Shown here in pieces: positions 29,631 through 39,574 of a DNA stretch of 64,000 bases. Numbering within the stretch: position 1 is the first letter of the stretch; the number at the start of each line of letters is the position of its first letter. Under the pieces are notes generated by a model that searched no databases, was not told the DNA's origin, and saw nothing but the letters and a program-made list of their open reading frames with translations. The translations under genes were made by a program, and so were the position numbers. The stretch spans positions 496,001 to 560,000 of the forward strand of contig NZ_CP093384.1 in NCBI RefSeq assembly GCF_022655055.1, written 5' to 3'. Source of the DNA: Vagococcus sp. CY52-2 (GTDB taxonomy: Bacteria > Bacillota > Bacilli > Lactobacillales > Vagococcaceae).

Positions 29631-31655
29631 ATGATTAAAAATACTGATATTAGTAAAGCAATGACGATTAAATTGCCAGATGTGTTACCAGATATGCCGA
29701 AATTCGAAGAAGGCATTCGTCGTGCCCCAGACAGAGGATTCCGTTTAACTGAAGCACAAACTGAATTAGCATTAAAAAATGCGCTTCGTTATGTACCAGA
29801 ACAATTTCATGATCAAATGATTCCAGAATTCTTAGAAGAATTAAAAACAAGAGGTCGTATTTATGGCTATCGTTGGTATCCAAAAGAACGCATCTATGGT
29901 AAACCAATAGATGAGTATAAGGGAAAATGTACTGCAGCTAAAGCAATGCAAGTGATGATTGATAATAACTTAGATTTTGACATTGCACTATATCCTTATG
30001 AATTAGTGACTTATGGTGAAACAGGCCAAGTCTGTTCAAACTGGATGCAGTATCAATTAATTAAACGTTACTTAGAAGAGATGACTGATGAACAAACATT
30101 GGTTCTTGAATCTGGTCACCCATTAGGCTTATTTGCTTCTAAAAAAGATGCTCCAAGAGTCATCATCACAAATGGTTTACTTGTTGGGGAATATGACAAT
30201 ATTCACGACTGGGAAATCGCAGAACAAATGGGTGTCACAAACTACGGACAAATGACTGCTGGAGGATGGATGTACATTGGTCCTCAAGGGATTGTTCACG
30301 GAACATTTAATACATTATTAAATGCCGGTCGTTTGAAATTAGGAATTCCAGACGATGGAGATTTAACTGGAAAACTATTCATAACATCAGGTTTAGGTGG
30401 TATGAGTGGGGCTCAAGGTAAAGCTGGTGAGATTGCTAAATCAGTGACAATTGTAGCTGAAGTTGACCGCTCTCGTATCGATACTCGTTTAGAACAAGGA
30501 TGGATTAGTCATGTGACTGAAACACCAGAAGAAACAATGACATTAGCTAAAGAATATTTAGATAACAAAGATTCAACATCTATTGCTTATCATGGTAATG
30601 TTGTTGACTTACTTGAATATGTTGACAAACATGATATCCATGTTGATTTATTATCAGACCAAACCTCTTGTCATAACGTATATGAAGGTGGTTATTGTCC
30701 AGTAGGTATCACATTTGAAGAAAGAACTCGTTTACTTGCTGAGGATCAAGATACATTTAGAAAAATGATTGATGATACATTAGAACGTCACTTTAACGTG
30801 ATCAAATCATTAACAAGCAAAGGAACTTACTTCTTTGACTATGGTAACTCATTTATGAAAGCTATCTATGATACAGGAATTAAAGAAATTTCTAAAAACG
30901 GTGTGGATGATAAAGATGGATTTATCTGGCCATCATATGTAGAAGACATTATGGGACCTATGTTATTTGATTATGGTTATGGTCCATTTAGATGGGTATG
31001 TTTATCACGTAAACATGAAGACTTAAAGGCAACAGATAGAGCAGCTATGGAAGTTATCGATCCAACTCGTCGTTATCAAGACCGTGATAACTACAACTGG
31101 ATTCGTGATGCTGAAGATAACAAATTAGTTGTTGGAACAGAAGCTCGTATATTATATCAAGATGCAATGGGACGAGTGAATATTGCGCTTAAATTTAACG
31201 AAATGGTTCGCCGTGGGGAAATTGGGCCTGTGATGATTGGTCGTGACCATCATGACGTATCTGGAACAGACTCACCATTCCGTGAAACATCAAATATTAA
31301 AGATGGGAGCAATGTAACGGCTGATATGGCAACACAATGTTACGCAGGGAATGCTGCTCGTGGTATGAGTTTAATCGCTTTACATAACGGTGGTGGTGTT
31401 GGTATTGGTAAATCTATCAACGGTGGCTTTGGTCTAGTATTAGATGGAACTGAATTAACAGACGACATCATCAAATCTGCGATTGCATGGGACACTATGG
31501 GTGGAGTTGCTCGTCGTAGTTGGGCAAGAAATGACCATGCGATTGAAACATCAATGGAATATAATGAAGTGAGAAAAGGATCAGATCATATCACGATTCC
31601 ATATTTAGCTGATGATGAAAAAGTAAAATCAGCAGTAAGTGATTTATTTAAATAA
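29631..31655 (+). CDS. hutU: Urocanate hydratase
   Basis: 674 residues. Converts urocanate to 4-imidazolone-5-propionate using tightly bound NAD. The NAD-binding GLGGMSGAQGKAGEIA, the GHPLGLF region, and the C-terminal GRDHHDVSGTDSPFRETS and CYAGNAARGM segments are present. At about 675 residues it is the long form found in streptococci rather than the roughly 555-residue form of Pseudomonas and Bacillus. Preceded by AAGGAGG. It is separated from the ftcD operon, divergent from hutI, and followed by a terminator. Confidence 0.96.
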   Translation: MIKNTDISKAMTIKLPDVLPDMPKFEEGIRRAPDRGFRLTEAQTELALKNALRYVPEQFHDQMIPEFLEELKTRGRIYGYRWYPKERIYGKPIDEYKGKCTAAKAMQVMIDNNLDFDIALYPYELVTYGETGQVCSNWMQYQLIKRYLEEMTDEQTLVLESGHPLGLFASKKDAPRVIITNGLLVGEYDNIHDWEIAEQMGVTNYGQMTAGGWMYIGPQGIVHGTFNTLLNAGRLKLGIPDDGDLTGKLFITSGLGGMSGAQGKAGEIAKSVTIVAEVDRSRIDTRLEQGWISHVTETPEETMTLAKEYLDNKDSTSIAYHGNVVDLLEYVDKHDIHVDLLSDQTSCHNVYEGGYCPVGITFEERTRLLAEDQDTFRKMIDDTLERHFNVIKSLTSKGTYFFDYGNSFMKAIYDTGIKEISKNGVDDKDGFIWPSYVEDIMGPMLFDYGYGPFRWVCLSRKHEDLKATDRAAMEVIDPTRRYQDRDNYNWIRDAEDNKLVVGTEARILYQDAMGRVNIALKFNEMVRRGEIGPVMIGRDHHDVSGTDSPFRETSNIKDGSNVTADMATQCYAGNAARGMSLIALHNGGGVGIGKSINGGFGLVLDGTELTDDIIKSAIAWDTMGGVARRSWARNDHAIETSMEYNEVRKGSDHITIPYLADDEKVKSAVSDLFK

Positions 31656-31686
31656 CGATTAGAGTGGACTTCCTATCCAAATCTCT

Positions 31687-31718
31687 AAACCCTCTCGTTT
31701 TTACATTGAGAGGGTTTT
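31687..31718 (+). terminator. Rho-independent terminator of hutU
   Basis: A perfect 10-bp stem (31687-31696 with 31708-31717), an 11-base loop, then T residues. Confidence 0.8.
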
Positions 31719-31791
31719 ATTGTCTTGATTTTTCCGAAAACGATTTCTTTTACTATAACAAAATAGTATAATTATGGTGACAGGGTATATG

Positions 31792-31810
31792 TGTATATCG
31801 TTAATATACA
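31792..31810. promoter_or_regulatory. Inverted repeat upstream of the large regulator gene
   Basis: TGTATAT-5-ATATACA, perfect 7-bp arms, lying between a TATAAT box (31767-31772, with no good -35) and the ribosome site. A possible operator for autoregulation. Confidence 0.35.
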
Positions 31811-31851
31811 AAAAAGGTGTGATTTGTTAAAGTGGGGAGAGTTTTTACGGT

Positions 31852-34848
31852 ATGGGAAATTATTTAAATTGTCGATTGTTTGGAACACCAGAAGTAAGTT
31901 TAGATGGTGAGATTGTTTTGTTTTCTTTTTCTAAAATCAATGCTATGCTTTATTATTTATTAATTAATAAAACTGTTAGTCGTGATGAATTATCAGGACT
32001 GTTATGGCCAGATAAGAGTGATAAGAATGCAAAAAAAAATCTTCGAAACGCCATTTACCAAGCAAATAAAAGTTTAGGCATGGAGCTAATTATTTCTCCA
32101 AATAAATCATTGTTAATGTTAAATGACACAATTAACTTCACAAGTGATGTGGCGCAATTTACTCAGGATCCTGAAACGTATTATTATCTTTATAAAGGTG
32201 AATTTTTGAAAGGGTTTTATTTAAAAGAATGTGAAGGATTTGATTTTTGGGTTGTTAGGATGAAACGCTTTTTTGAGAAAAAGTTCGTTGAGACCGTTCA
32301 TCGCCGAATAGAACAAGATATTGCCAATGGTGTGAATGAGCATGTGGAAGAAGCGATTGAACAATTAATGTTTATTGATGAATTTAATGAAATTAACTAT
32401 CAGTATTTGATGACTTTTTATCAACAACAAAGCCGAGATAATAAAGTAGTAGATGTTTATCATAAGTTATCAAATTTGTTGAAATCAGAGCTTGGCGTTA
32501 CACCAAACAAACAAACAAAAGTCATTTATGAAACGTCACTTGAGAGGATTTTGTCAGAAAATACGACTAACAATCAACGTTTTTCATCACTATTTTATGG
32601 TCGTTCAGAAGAGTTACAACAATTATCAGTCAATTTTGCGGCTTTTAAAAGTCGTCAGTCTTATCAATCTGTGGTGGTTCGTGGTGAAGCAGGTATTGGA
32701 AAAAGTGCGTTGATAAATCGGGCGATAGATAGCGTGTCAGATGAGTTTAAAGTCATCGAAACACAGTGCTATCAAGCAGAAGAAAATCATTTGTTACGTC
32801 CATGGAAAAAAATTATTGATCAATTGACGGTTATAATAGAAAATCAAGAATTAATCGATCCACTTGTTTGGCAAAAAGTGATTCGAAAAGTTTTTCCTAG
32901 TTTTACTCAACCGTTTCTTGAAGTGATTTCGCATGGAGAGACAGAACCTTACAAGGAAAAGATGTTATCAGATTTGATGATAGAAGCTATTAACAAGTTA
33001 TCTCAACAACAACAACTTATTTTCTTATTTGATGATATTCAGTGGATGGATGAATCTAGTTTAGATTTGTTGACGACTGTTATGCTACATTGCCATACAA
33101 ATGCGATGTTTCTGATGTCCGCTAGAAGTGTTGAGCGTTATCCATTGGACAAATTTATCAATACATTAAAACAGAGTGGTAAGTTAGCAGTTATCAATCT
33201 AGAACCTTTCTCATATGAGGAAACAGATGGATTTATTCGCAAAAAATTGCCGCATTTTGATGTGACCACTACAATAGTCGACAATGTGTATCAACATACG
33301 GAAGGAAACTTATTTTTCCTAATTGAGTACGTGTCCCTATTAAATAGCAATATGAATTTAAATACCATGACAGTGAAGATGAAAGATGCTTTACGAAATC
33401 GCTTTTTATATCTAACAGAAAAAGAACAAGAACTAGTGTCTATTATTTCTTATTTTTATGATTATGCCTTAATTGATAGTCTGGTGTTTTTAACCAATAG
33501 ATCAAGTTATGACATCGTGGCGATGATTGAAAGCCTCGTATCAAAAAATATCCTAGTTGAAAAAGTGGTTAGAGATAAAATTGCGACAAGTTTTACTCAT
33601 GTTAAGTTACGGGAGTTTGTTTATATGAATCAATCTCTTGCTAAAAAACGTGTACTTCATCACCGCATTGCTGAATTTTTAGAATTGCAACTTAAACCTG
33701 GAGGCAATGATATTCTTCAGTATGACACGATAGCCTATCACTACAAACATGGAAAAGATGAATTAAGTGGTTTGAAATATCGTCTAAAATATTTTGAAGG
33801 GTACCTGGGTTTTTATCATGAGCTATTCCCAGTTGAAGGACAATACGGTGTGGATCCATTTAGTTTCAACAAAGAATGGGCAACAGAGCAATTTGCGAAA
33901 ATTAATCAACGATTAACACAATTAAGTCCAGATGATAAACAAACAAATGTATATAACTTACTCAGACTTCAATATTTGTACCTGGAAGGTCGTTTTTTGA
34001 TAAAATATGGAGAGTATGAGCGAGGTGTGGCAAACATTCAAAGCGTGTTGATTAGAGCAAGAGAATTAAACGAGAGCTCTTATTTATTAAATGGGTATAA
34101 GCAAATGATTTATTATTATATTCAGATAAATGAACCTAAAGAGATGATTTATTACATAGAACTGGCTTTGGATTTGTCGATTCGAGAAAACAATCATCAA
34201 TCAATCGGTATTTTATTACGTCTTAAGGGACTTTATCATATGATGAGCGGTAATAATACGGTGGCTGAGAAGTTACTAAAAGAGTCTATTAATACGTTTA
34301 TGTTGACTGATGAAATCAGTAAAAAGTATTCAGTGAGCATTGCAGCAGCCTACAACTACTTAGGTGAAATACGGATGAATAATGGAGCGTACCAAGATGC
34401 TGTGGGTATGTTTGAAAAAGCCATTGATTTGTGTCAAAGTAATCAAGCACTCTCAAGTTTAACAATATTCTATATTAATGTTGGCGTGGCGTTGTTTGCT
34501 TTAGAAAATTATGAAGAAGCAGAAATCTATTTCTTAAAAGCAGAAGAAATTTTTTCTAGTCTAAATTTTTACTGGAAACGAGCTAAATTGGATGCATATC
34601 TTTCTATTTTGTATGCGCAAAAGAATCATATGCAGAAATCTCAATTTTATTTAATTCAAGGTGAAAAGCACGCAAAACGGATGGGGAATTGTCGTGATAT
34701 AGGTATGGTAGAATATGCAAAATATATCAATTATCACGTGTACCATCATGACGCTATAGATGATTTTTTACCAGTTGAAACGATTTGTGAGTATTTAAAT
34801 GACTACCAAGATGCTTATGAAATTAGTAAATTAAAAGAAATTAGATAA
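31852..34848 (+). CDS. Large SARP/BTAD-type transcriptional regulator with ATPase and TPR domains
   Basis: 998 residues. Residues 1-95 form an OmpR/SARP-like winged helix (LFGTPEVSLDG, then SRDELSGLLWPD typical of BTAD-linked regulators). About 96-235 is the helical bacterial transcriptional activator domain. About 250-480 is a STAND/AAA ATPase with Walker A GEAGIGKS at 278-285 and Walker B LIFLFDD with Asp394-Asp395. The remainder to 998 is helical, with TPR-like repeats (for example AAAYNYLGEIRMNNGAYQDA). Such proteins are ATP-dependent switches that sense a ligand through the C-terminus. Placed directly after hutU, it is a candidate histidine/urocanate-responsive activator of the hut genes; no other hut regulator is in the window. 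Ligand unknown. Confidence 0.8.
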   Translation: MGNYLNCRLFGTPEVSLDGEIVLFSFSKINAMLYYLLINKTVSRDELSGLLWPDKSDKNAKKNLRNAIYQANKSLGMELIISPNKSLLMLNDTINFTSDVAQFTQDPETYYYLYKGEFLKGFYLKECEGFDFWVVRMKRFFEKKFVETVHRRIEQDIANGVNEHVEEAIEQLMFIDEFNEINYQYLMTFYQQQSRDNKVVDVYHKLSNLLKSELGVTPNKQTKVIYETSLERILSENTTNNQRFSSLFYGRSEELQQLSVNFAAFKSRQSYQSVVVRGEAGIGKSALINRAIDSVSDEFKVIETQCYQAEENHLLRPWKKIIDQLTVIIENQELIDPLVWQKVIRKVFPSFTQPFLEVISHGETEPYKEKMLSDLMIEAINKLSQQQQLIFLFDDIQWMDESSLDLLTTVMLHCHTNAMFLMSARSVERYPLDKFINTLKQSGKLAVINLEPFSYEETDGFIRKKLPHFDVTTTIVDNVYQHTEGNLFFLIEYVSLLNSNMNLNTMTVKMKDALRNRFLYLTEKEQELVSIISYFYDYALIDSLVFLTNRSSYDIVAMIESLVSKNILVEKVVRDKIATSFTHVKLREFVYMNQSLAKKRVLHHRIAEFLELQLKPGGNDILQYDTIAYHYKHGKDELSGLKYRLKYFEGYLGFYHELFPVEGQYGVDPFSFNKEWATEQFAKINQRLTQLSPDDKQTNVYNLLRLQYLYLEGRFLIKYGEYERGVANIQSVLIRARELNESSYLLNGYKQMIYYYIQINEPKEMIYYIELALDLSIRENNHQSIGILLRLKGLYHMMSGNNTVAEKLLKESINTFMLTDEISKKYSVSIAAAYNYLGEIRMNNGAYQDAVGMFEKAIDLCQSNQALSSLTIFYINVGVALFALENYEEAEIYFLKAEEIFSSLNFYWKRAKLDAYLSILYAQKNHMQKSQFYLIQGEKHAKRMGNCRDIGMVEYAKYINYHVYHHDAIDDFLPVETICEYLNDYQDAYEISKLKEIR

Positions 34849-34850
34849 TA

Positions 34851-34884
34851 AATTCAAGCCTCAATAAGAGGCTTGAATTTTTTT
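34851..34884 (+). terminator. Rho-independent terminator of the large regulator gene
   Basis: A perfect 12-bp stem (34851-34862 with 34868-34879), a 5-base loop and a T run. Confidence 0.9.
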
Positions 34885-34968
34885 ATCTTTAATCATCGAA
34901 GATATTTAGTGAAACCAGTGATTTGATGTTAAAATAAAACTATAAAGAAAAAGAAGGGTGGATATGGG

Positions 34969-36369
34969 ATGTATCCTTTAGCGATTGACGTTGGGACAAC
35001 CAATATTAAGTTACAAATTTTTGAAAAAGACACGATTATAGAAGAACTAGTCTTACCGATAGAAACATTTACAGATAGAGGAAGTAGAGTTTTCCAAAGT
35101 CCAGCTCACATTTATCGTCAAATTGTACGAGGTATTCGTACCATGACACAAGAGGGTTACAACATTGATTCAATCGTTTTGACAACAGCTATGCATAGTA
35201 TTATGCCAATAGTTGAGGGACGAGACGAAGAGATGTATATTTGGCTAGATGCACAAAGCAAGCCATTTGTTGAAACAATAAAATCAGAAAAAAACTATCT
35301 AAATTATTATAAAAAAACGGGCACACCCATTCACGAGATGTCACCTTTTGCAAAAATTGGGCATTTCCAAAAAGAAAAATGGTTTAACGATGTTATTCGG
35401 TGGGTTGGAATGAAAGATTACTTAATGGAACGATTGACAGGAGAATTTGTCGTAGATTATTCCATTGCCTCAGCAACAGGCTTATTTAATATCCATGATA
35501 AGAAATGGGATGACACCATTTTGAAAAAAGTTGGAACAGATGAATCAATGTTAGCTAAGTTAGTTGATACGGATTATTCTGCCCCACTCCTTGAAGATGT
35601 TGCGGATGAATTATTCTTAACACCAAATATCCCAGTTTATATTGGTGCAAGTGACGGTTGTTTAGCGAGTTATGCTAGTTATGTCGCAAATGGTACGCTT
35701 AATACCATCACGATTGGAACGAGTGGCGCGGTGCGTAAATTATCTAAAACAATTGAGTTAGATGATAAAGGACAGACGTTTTGCTATTACTTAAACGATA
35801 CTTATTGGGTCATTGGTGGTGCGACAAATAATGGCGGACAAATTATGACATGGGCTGAAAATGTCTTTTTTGAAGGTCAGTCTATTTATCAAGAGCTAAA
35901 TCATTCTCTTAGTCAATCACCAATCGGAAGTGACGGGCTACTATTTTTCCCTTATTTAACAGGAGAACGTGCCCCAATTTGGCAATCAACTCCTCAAGGA
36001 AAATACATTGGACTAAGTTTACAACACACTAAACATCATATGGTTAGAAGTATAGTCGAAGGTATTTTTTATAATTTACGCTATATCAGTGAATTAATTG
36101 AATTAGAGCCACGAGAAATTACTGTGAATGGCGGCTTTTTTGCGAATGAGTTATTAGCCATGATGGCGGCTGATATTTTTGGTCAAAATGTTGTTCAATC
36201 GGTTTATAATGAACCAAATTTTGGAGCAGTGAGCCTAATTCATCCAGTTAAGTCGTTTTTATTATCAGACCATCGTCGAACATTTTATACGGAAGATAAC
36301 CATCATTTATATAATCATAGCTATGAATCATTTAAAAAAGAAATAGAAACGAACATTATAAACAAATAA
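34969..36369 (+). CDS. FGGY family carbohydrate kinase, gluconokinase type
   Basis: 466 residues. The N-terminal phosphate loop AIDVGTTNIKLQIF, TAMHSIMPI, and the C-terminal LTGERAPIW and NGGFFANELLAMMAAD segments are those of the FGGY gluconate/xylulose kinases; overall similarity by eye is closest to gluconokinase (gluconate to 6-phosphogluconate). No gluconate permease or 6-phosphogluconate dehydrogenase is adjacent, so the substrate is not secured by context. It lies alone between the regulator's terminator and the purE promoter; the candidate PurBox of purE lies within its last codons. Confidence 0.75.
   Translation: MYPLAIDVGTTNIKLQIFEKDTIIEELVLPIETFTDRGSRVFQSPAHIYRQIVRGIRTMTQEGYNIDSIVLTTAMHSIMPIVEGRDEEMYIWLDAQSKPFVETIKSEKNYLNYYKKTGTPIHEMSPFAKIGHFQKEKWFNDVIRWVGMKDYLMERLTGEFVVDYSIASATGLFNIHDKKWDDTILKKVGTDESMLAKLVDTDYSAPLLEDVADELFLTPNIPVYIGASDGCLASYASYVANGTLNTITIGTSGAVRKLSKTIELDDKGQTFCYYLNDTYWVIGGATNNGGQIMTWAENVFFEGQSIYQELNHSLSQSPIGSDGLLFFPYLTGERAPIWQSTPQGKYIGLSLQHTKHHMVRSIVEGIFYNLRYISELIELEPREITVNGGFFANELLAMMAADIFGQNVVQSVYNEPNFGAVSLIHPVKSFLLSDHRRTFYTEDNHHLYNHSYESFKKEIETNIINK
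36345..36357 (+). promoter_or_regulatory. PurBox upstream of purEKB
   Basis: AGAAACGAACATT matches the lactococcal PurBox AWWWCCGAACWWT at 11 of 13 positions and lies inside the end of the preceding kinase gene. Its central G (36351) is 64 bases before the -10 box, the same distance as at purC. Confidence 0.7.
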
Positions 36370-36391
36370 CTTTTGAAACTTACGTATATTT

Positions 36392-36420
36392 TTGACAGAA
36401 TTTTTATCACTTGTTACAAT
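36392..36420 (+). promoter_or_regulatory. Sigma-70-type promoter of purEKB
   Basis: TTGACA at 36392-36397, exactly 17 bases, TACAAT at 36415-36420. The leader before purE is about 22 bases, with no room for a riboswitch. Confidence 0.8.
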
Positions 36421-36448
36421 GAACAAAAAGACAGAATGGAGAATAGTC

Positions 36449-36934
36449 ATGAGTGATATTGCTGTGATTATGGGTAGTAAATCTGATTGGGATACGATGA
36501 AAGAAGCATGTGATGTCTTAGATGAACTAAATGTAACATATCAAAAAAAAATTGTCTCAGCTCACCGGACACCAGAGTTAATGTTCGCTTTTGCTCAAGA
36601 AGCAGAAAGTAAAGGCTATAAAGTCGTTATCGCAGGAGCAGGTGGTGCGGCTCATTTACCAGGAATGGTGGCAGCTTTAACGACGTTACCAGTGATTGGT
36701 GTACCAGTAGAATCAAAAAGTTTAAAAGGAATGGATTCACTTTTATCAATTGTTCAAATGCCAGGGGGAATTCCTGTCGCAACGACAGCTATTGGTAAAC
36801 CTGGCGCTAAAAATGCTGGTTTATTAGCAGCTCAAATTATTGGCATTACAGATAAAAATATTGGAAAAAATCTGCATCAATATAGACAGCAGTTAAAGAA
36901 AACTGTACTAGAAAGTGGTGACTCTTTTGATTAA
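36449..36934 (+). CDS. purE: N5-carboxyaminoimidazole ribonucleotide mutase
   Basis: 161 residues. Converts N5-CAIR, made by PurK, to [16 protein letters not shown] at the N-terminus, SAHRTPE and the [12 protein letters not shown] loop are the class I PurE active-site motifs. The upstream part of the open frame contains the promoter, and AATGGAGA precedes ATG 36449. It is the first gene of purEKB and its end overlaps the purK start region. Confidence 0.96.
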   Translation: MSDIAVIMGSKSDWDTMKEACDVLDELNVTYQKKIVSAHRTPELMFAFAQEAESKGYKVVIAGAGGAAHLPGMVAALTTLPVIGVPVESKSLKGMDSLLSIVQMPGGIPVATTAIGKPGAKNAGLLAAQIIGITDKNIGKNLHQYRQQLKKTVLESGDSFD

Positions 36935-38048
36935 TTCTATCTTGCCTTCGCAAACAGTTGGTATTATTGGTGGTGGACAACTCGGTCAAATGATGGCTCA
37001 AAGTGCAAAAGAAAAAGGATTTGTTGTTGGGGTACTTGATCCTAATGACAATTGTCCAGCTGCTCAAGTGTGTGATTTTCATATTCAAGCGTCATATGAT
37101 GATATCTCTGCTATTAAGAAATTAGCTAATCAATCAGATGTTTTGACGTATGAATTTGAAAATGTCGATGCTAAAGTATTAGAACCATATGACAATATAG
37201 GCAAACTCCCTCAAGGGTTGAAACTATTAAAAATATCGCAAAATAGACAATTTGAAAAAGAATTTTTAGTTCAACATAGTATCCCAGTTTCTCCATTTGA
37301 AGTCATTCGTTCAGTCGACGAATTAAAAAAAGCACTTAAAGTGATTGGGTTTCCAAGTGTACTGAAAACGATCATTGGTGGGTACGATGGAAAAGGTCAA
37401 ATTGTGTTGCGCAGTGAAGAGGATATAAAAGACTGTCAAGAATTACTAAAAAATGCGACATGTATTTTGGAAAAATGGGTGTCGTTTGAAAAAGAAATCT
37501 CTGTGATCATTTCAAACAATAAGCGTCAAGAGATTAGTGTGTTTCCTGTGGCAGAAAATAAGCATGTGAACAATATTTTGTTTACTAGTATCGCACCAGC
37601 TAGAATCAGTGAAGCATGTGCAAAAGAGGCTATATCACTAGCCAAGCGAATTAGTAAAGAACTTGAAGCATGTGGCACAATTACGATTGAAATGTTTGTA
37701 ACTGAGACAGAAGAATTGGTAGTCAATGAAATTGCACCAAGACCACATAATTCTGGTCATTACACGATTGAATCGTGTTCAGCAAGTCAGTTCGATACAC
37801 ATATATTAGGAATCTGCCAATGGGCAATGCCTAATATCAAAAGTTTTAGTGATGCAGTGATGGTGAACTTAATTGGAGACGAACAAAGCAAAGCGAAACA
37901 GGTTGTCTCTGAAAAAAATAATTGGAATTTTCATTTTTATGGAAAAAAAGATGAAAAACCAGGTAGAAAAATGGGTCACATTACGATATTATCAAATAGT
38001 ATGTCAGAAACATTAACAGAAATTCAAAATCAAGATATTTGGCAATAA
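36927..38048 (+). CDS. purK: N5-carboxyaminoimidazole ribonucleotide synthase
   Basis: About 373 residues of the ATP-grasp fold. Makes N5-CAIR from AIR, bicarbonate and [20 protein letters not shown] at the N-terminus, the ATP-binding [17 protein letters not shown] and the metal-binding [17 protein letters not shown] are present. The start is uncertain: GTG 36915, GTG 36918 and TTG 36927 are all in frame and no ATG is available. TTG 36927 has AGTGGTG as a possible ribosome site and overlaps purE by eight bases. Translational coupling to purE is likely. Confidence 0.92.
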   Translation: MINSILPSQTVGIIGGGQLGQMMAQSAKEKGFVVGVLDPNDNCPAAQVCDFHIQASYDDISAIKKLANQSDVLTYEFENVDAKVLEPYDNIGKLPQGLKLLKISQNRQFEKEFLVQHSIPVSPFEVIRSVDELKKALKVIGFPSVLKTIIGGYDGKGQIVLRSEEDIKDCQELLKNATCILEKWVSFEKEISVIISNNKRQEISVFPVAENKHVNNILFTSIAPARISEACAKEAISLAKRISKELEACGTITIEMFVTETEELVVNEIAPRPHNSGHYTIESCSASQFDTHILGICQWAMPNIKSFSDAVMVNLIGDEQSKAKQVVSEKNNWNFHFYGKKDEKPGRKMGHITILSNSMSETLTEIQNQDIWQ

Positions 38049-38062
38049 GAAAGGAAAAGACA

Positions 38063-39361
38063 ATGATAGAACGTTATACTCGTAAAGAAATGGGAAATAT
38101 CTGGTCAGATGACAACCGTTATGCTGCATGGTTAGAAGTTGAAATTTTAGCTGCGGAAGCATGGGCAAGCTTAGGAGAAATTCCTAAAGAAGATACTGTA
38201 TTGATTAGAGAGAATGCGACGTTTGATATTGATCGTATTTTAGAAATCGAACAAGAAACACGTCATGATGTTGTGGCGTTTACGCGTGCAGTTTCTGAGA
38301 GTTTAGGACAAGAGAGAAAATGGGTTCACTACGGCCTAACAAGTACAGACGTTGTTGACACAGCTTATGGCTATTTAATGAAACAAGCTAATGATATTTT
38401 ACGTAAAGATTTGTCTGAGTTTCTTGAAGTAATAAAAGAAAAAGCATTAGAGCATAAATACACAGTTATGATGGGTCGAACGCATGGCGTACACGCGGAA
38501 CCAACGACATTTGGACTTAAATTAGCGTTATGGTATTCAGAAATGAAACGAAACATCGAGCGCTTTGAACATGCTGCTCGTGGTGTTGAAGCGGGTAAAA
38601 TTAGTGGTGCTGTTGGAACATTTGCTAATACACCACCTGAAGTTGAAGCGTTTGTCTGTGATAAGTTAGGGATTCGCGCGCAAGAGATTTCAACGCAAGT
38701 ATTGCCTCGTGACCTACATGCTGAATATATTGCAACAATTGCATTAATCGCCACAAGTATTGAAAAATTTGCAACAGAGATTAGAGGGTTACAAAAATCT
38801 GAAACACGTGAAGTCGAAGAATTTTTTGCAAAAGGACAAAAAGGTTCTTCAGCTATGCCGCATAAACGTAATCCAATCGGCTCTGAAAACATGACAGGGT
38901 TGGCTCGTGTGTTGCGTGGACACGTGGTAACAGCTTATGAAAATGTGTCTTTATGGCATGAAAGAGATATCTCTCATTCATCTGCAGAACGTATTATTAT
39001 TCCAGATTCAACGATTTTATTAGATTATATGTTACAACGATTTACTAACATTGTTAAAAATTTAACAGTATTCCCTGAGAATATGAAACGTAACATGGGT
39101 GCTACGTTTGGTTTGATTTATAGTCAACGTGTGCTATTGAAATTGATTGATAAAGGTATGTCTCGTGAGGAGGCGTATGATTTAGTACAACCAAAAACAG
39201 CTATTTCTTGGGATGAACAAACTGATTTTAGACCATTACTAGAAGCTGATGAAAAAATTATGTCTGTCTTGTCTAAAGAAGAATTAGACGATGCATTTGA
39301 CTATAACTATCATTTAAAACATGTTGATGATTTATTTGATAGAGTAGGATTAATAAAATAA
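38063..39361 (+). CDS. purB: Adenylosuccinate lyase
   Basis: 432 residues of the fumarase/aspartase superfamily. Releases fumarate from SAICAR to give AICAR, and from adenylosuccinate to give AMP. The signature [15 protein letters not shown] and the catalytic [10 protein letters not shown] and [10 protein letters not shown] regions are present. AAAGGA at 38050-38055 chooses ATG 38063 over an upstream in-frame start that overlaps purK. Last gene of purEKB, before a terminator. Confidence 0.96.
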   Translation: MIERYTRKEMGNIWSDDNRYAAWLEVEILAAEAWASLGEIPKEDTVLIRENATFDIDRILEIEQETRHDVVAFTRAVSESLGQERKWVHYGLTSTDVVDTAYGYLMKQANDILRKDLSEFLEVIKEKALEHKYTVMMGRTHGVHAEPTTFGLKLALWYSEMKRNIERFEHAARGVEAGKISGAVGTFANTPPEVEAFVCDKLGIRAQEISTQVLPRDLHAEYIATIALIATSIEKFATEIRGLQKSETREVEEFFAKGQKGSSAMPHKRNPIGSENMTGLARVLRGHVVTAYENVSLWHERDISHSSAERIIIPDSTILLDYMLQRFTNIVKNLTVFPENMKRNMGATFGLIYSQRVLLKLIDKGMSREEAYDLVQPKTAISWDEQTDFRPLLEADEKIMSVLSKEELDDAFDYNYHLKHVDDLFDRVGLIK

Positions 39362-39367
39362 TGACTG

Positions 39368-39401
39368 AGGTTCGCGAAATCTATTTTCGTGGCCTTTTTA
39401 T
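39368..39401 (+). terminator. Rho-independent terminator of purEKB
   Basis: Stem 39368-39379 with 39385-39395, one bulged T and a few G-T pairs, followed by a T run. It separates purEKB from the purC operon. Confidence 0.65.
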
Positions 39402-39428
39402 TTTGTCTAAAATCATACTAATTATATT

Positions 39429-39441
39429 AAAAACGAACATT
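39429..39441 (+). promoter_or_regulatory. PurBox upstream of purC
   Basis: AAAAACGAACATT matches AWWWCCGAACWWT at 12 of 13 positions (A for the first C). The central G (39435) is 64 bases before the -10 box, about -76 from the predicted transcription start, the position used by the activator PurR in Lactococcus. Confidence 0.75.
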
Positions 39442-39475
39442 TTAGAGAATGTTTTATTTTATCGTTAATAATTAA

Positions 39476-39504
39476 TTGACGTTCAAAAAAACTCTTGTTA
39501 CTAT
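39476..39504 (+). promoter_or_regulatory. Promoter of the purC operon
   Basis: TTGACG at 39476-39481, 17 bases, TACTAT at 39499-39504. A weaker -10 than that of purE, in keeping with activator dependence. The leader is about 64 bases with no riboswitch-like structure seen. Confidence 0.65.
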
Positions 39505-39574
39505 ATGTTTATTAAATGAATAATGTTAATAAAATATATGAAAATGTTCTCTAATGACGAAAGGAAGAAAAGAA

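Noticed and set aside
39362-39574. Purine riboswitch upstream of purC (or purE)
   Set aside because: No purine aptamer core or three-way-junction pattern is visible. Regulation is better explained by the PurBoxes.
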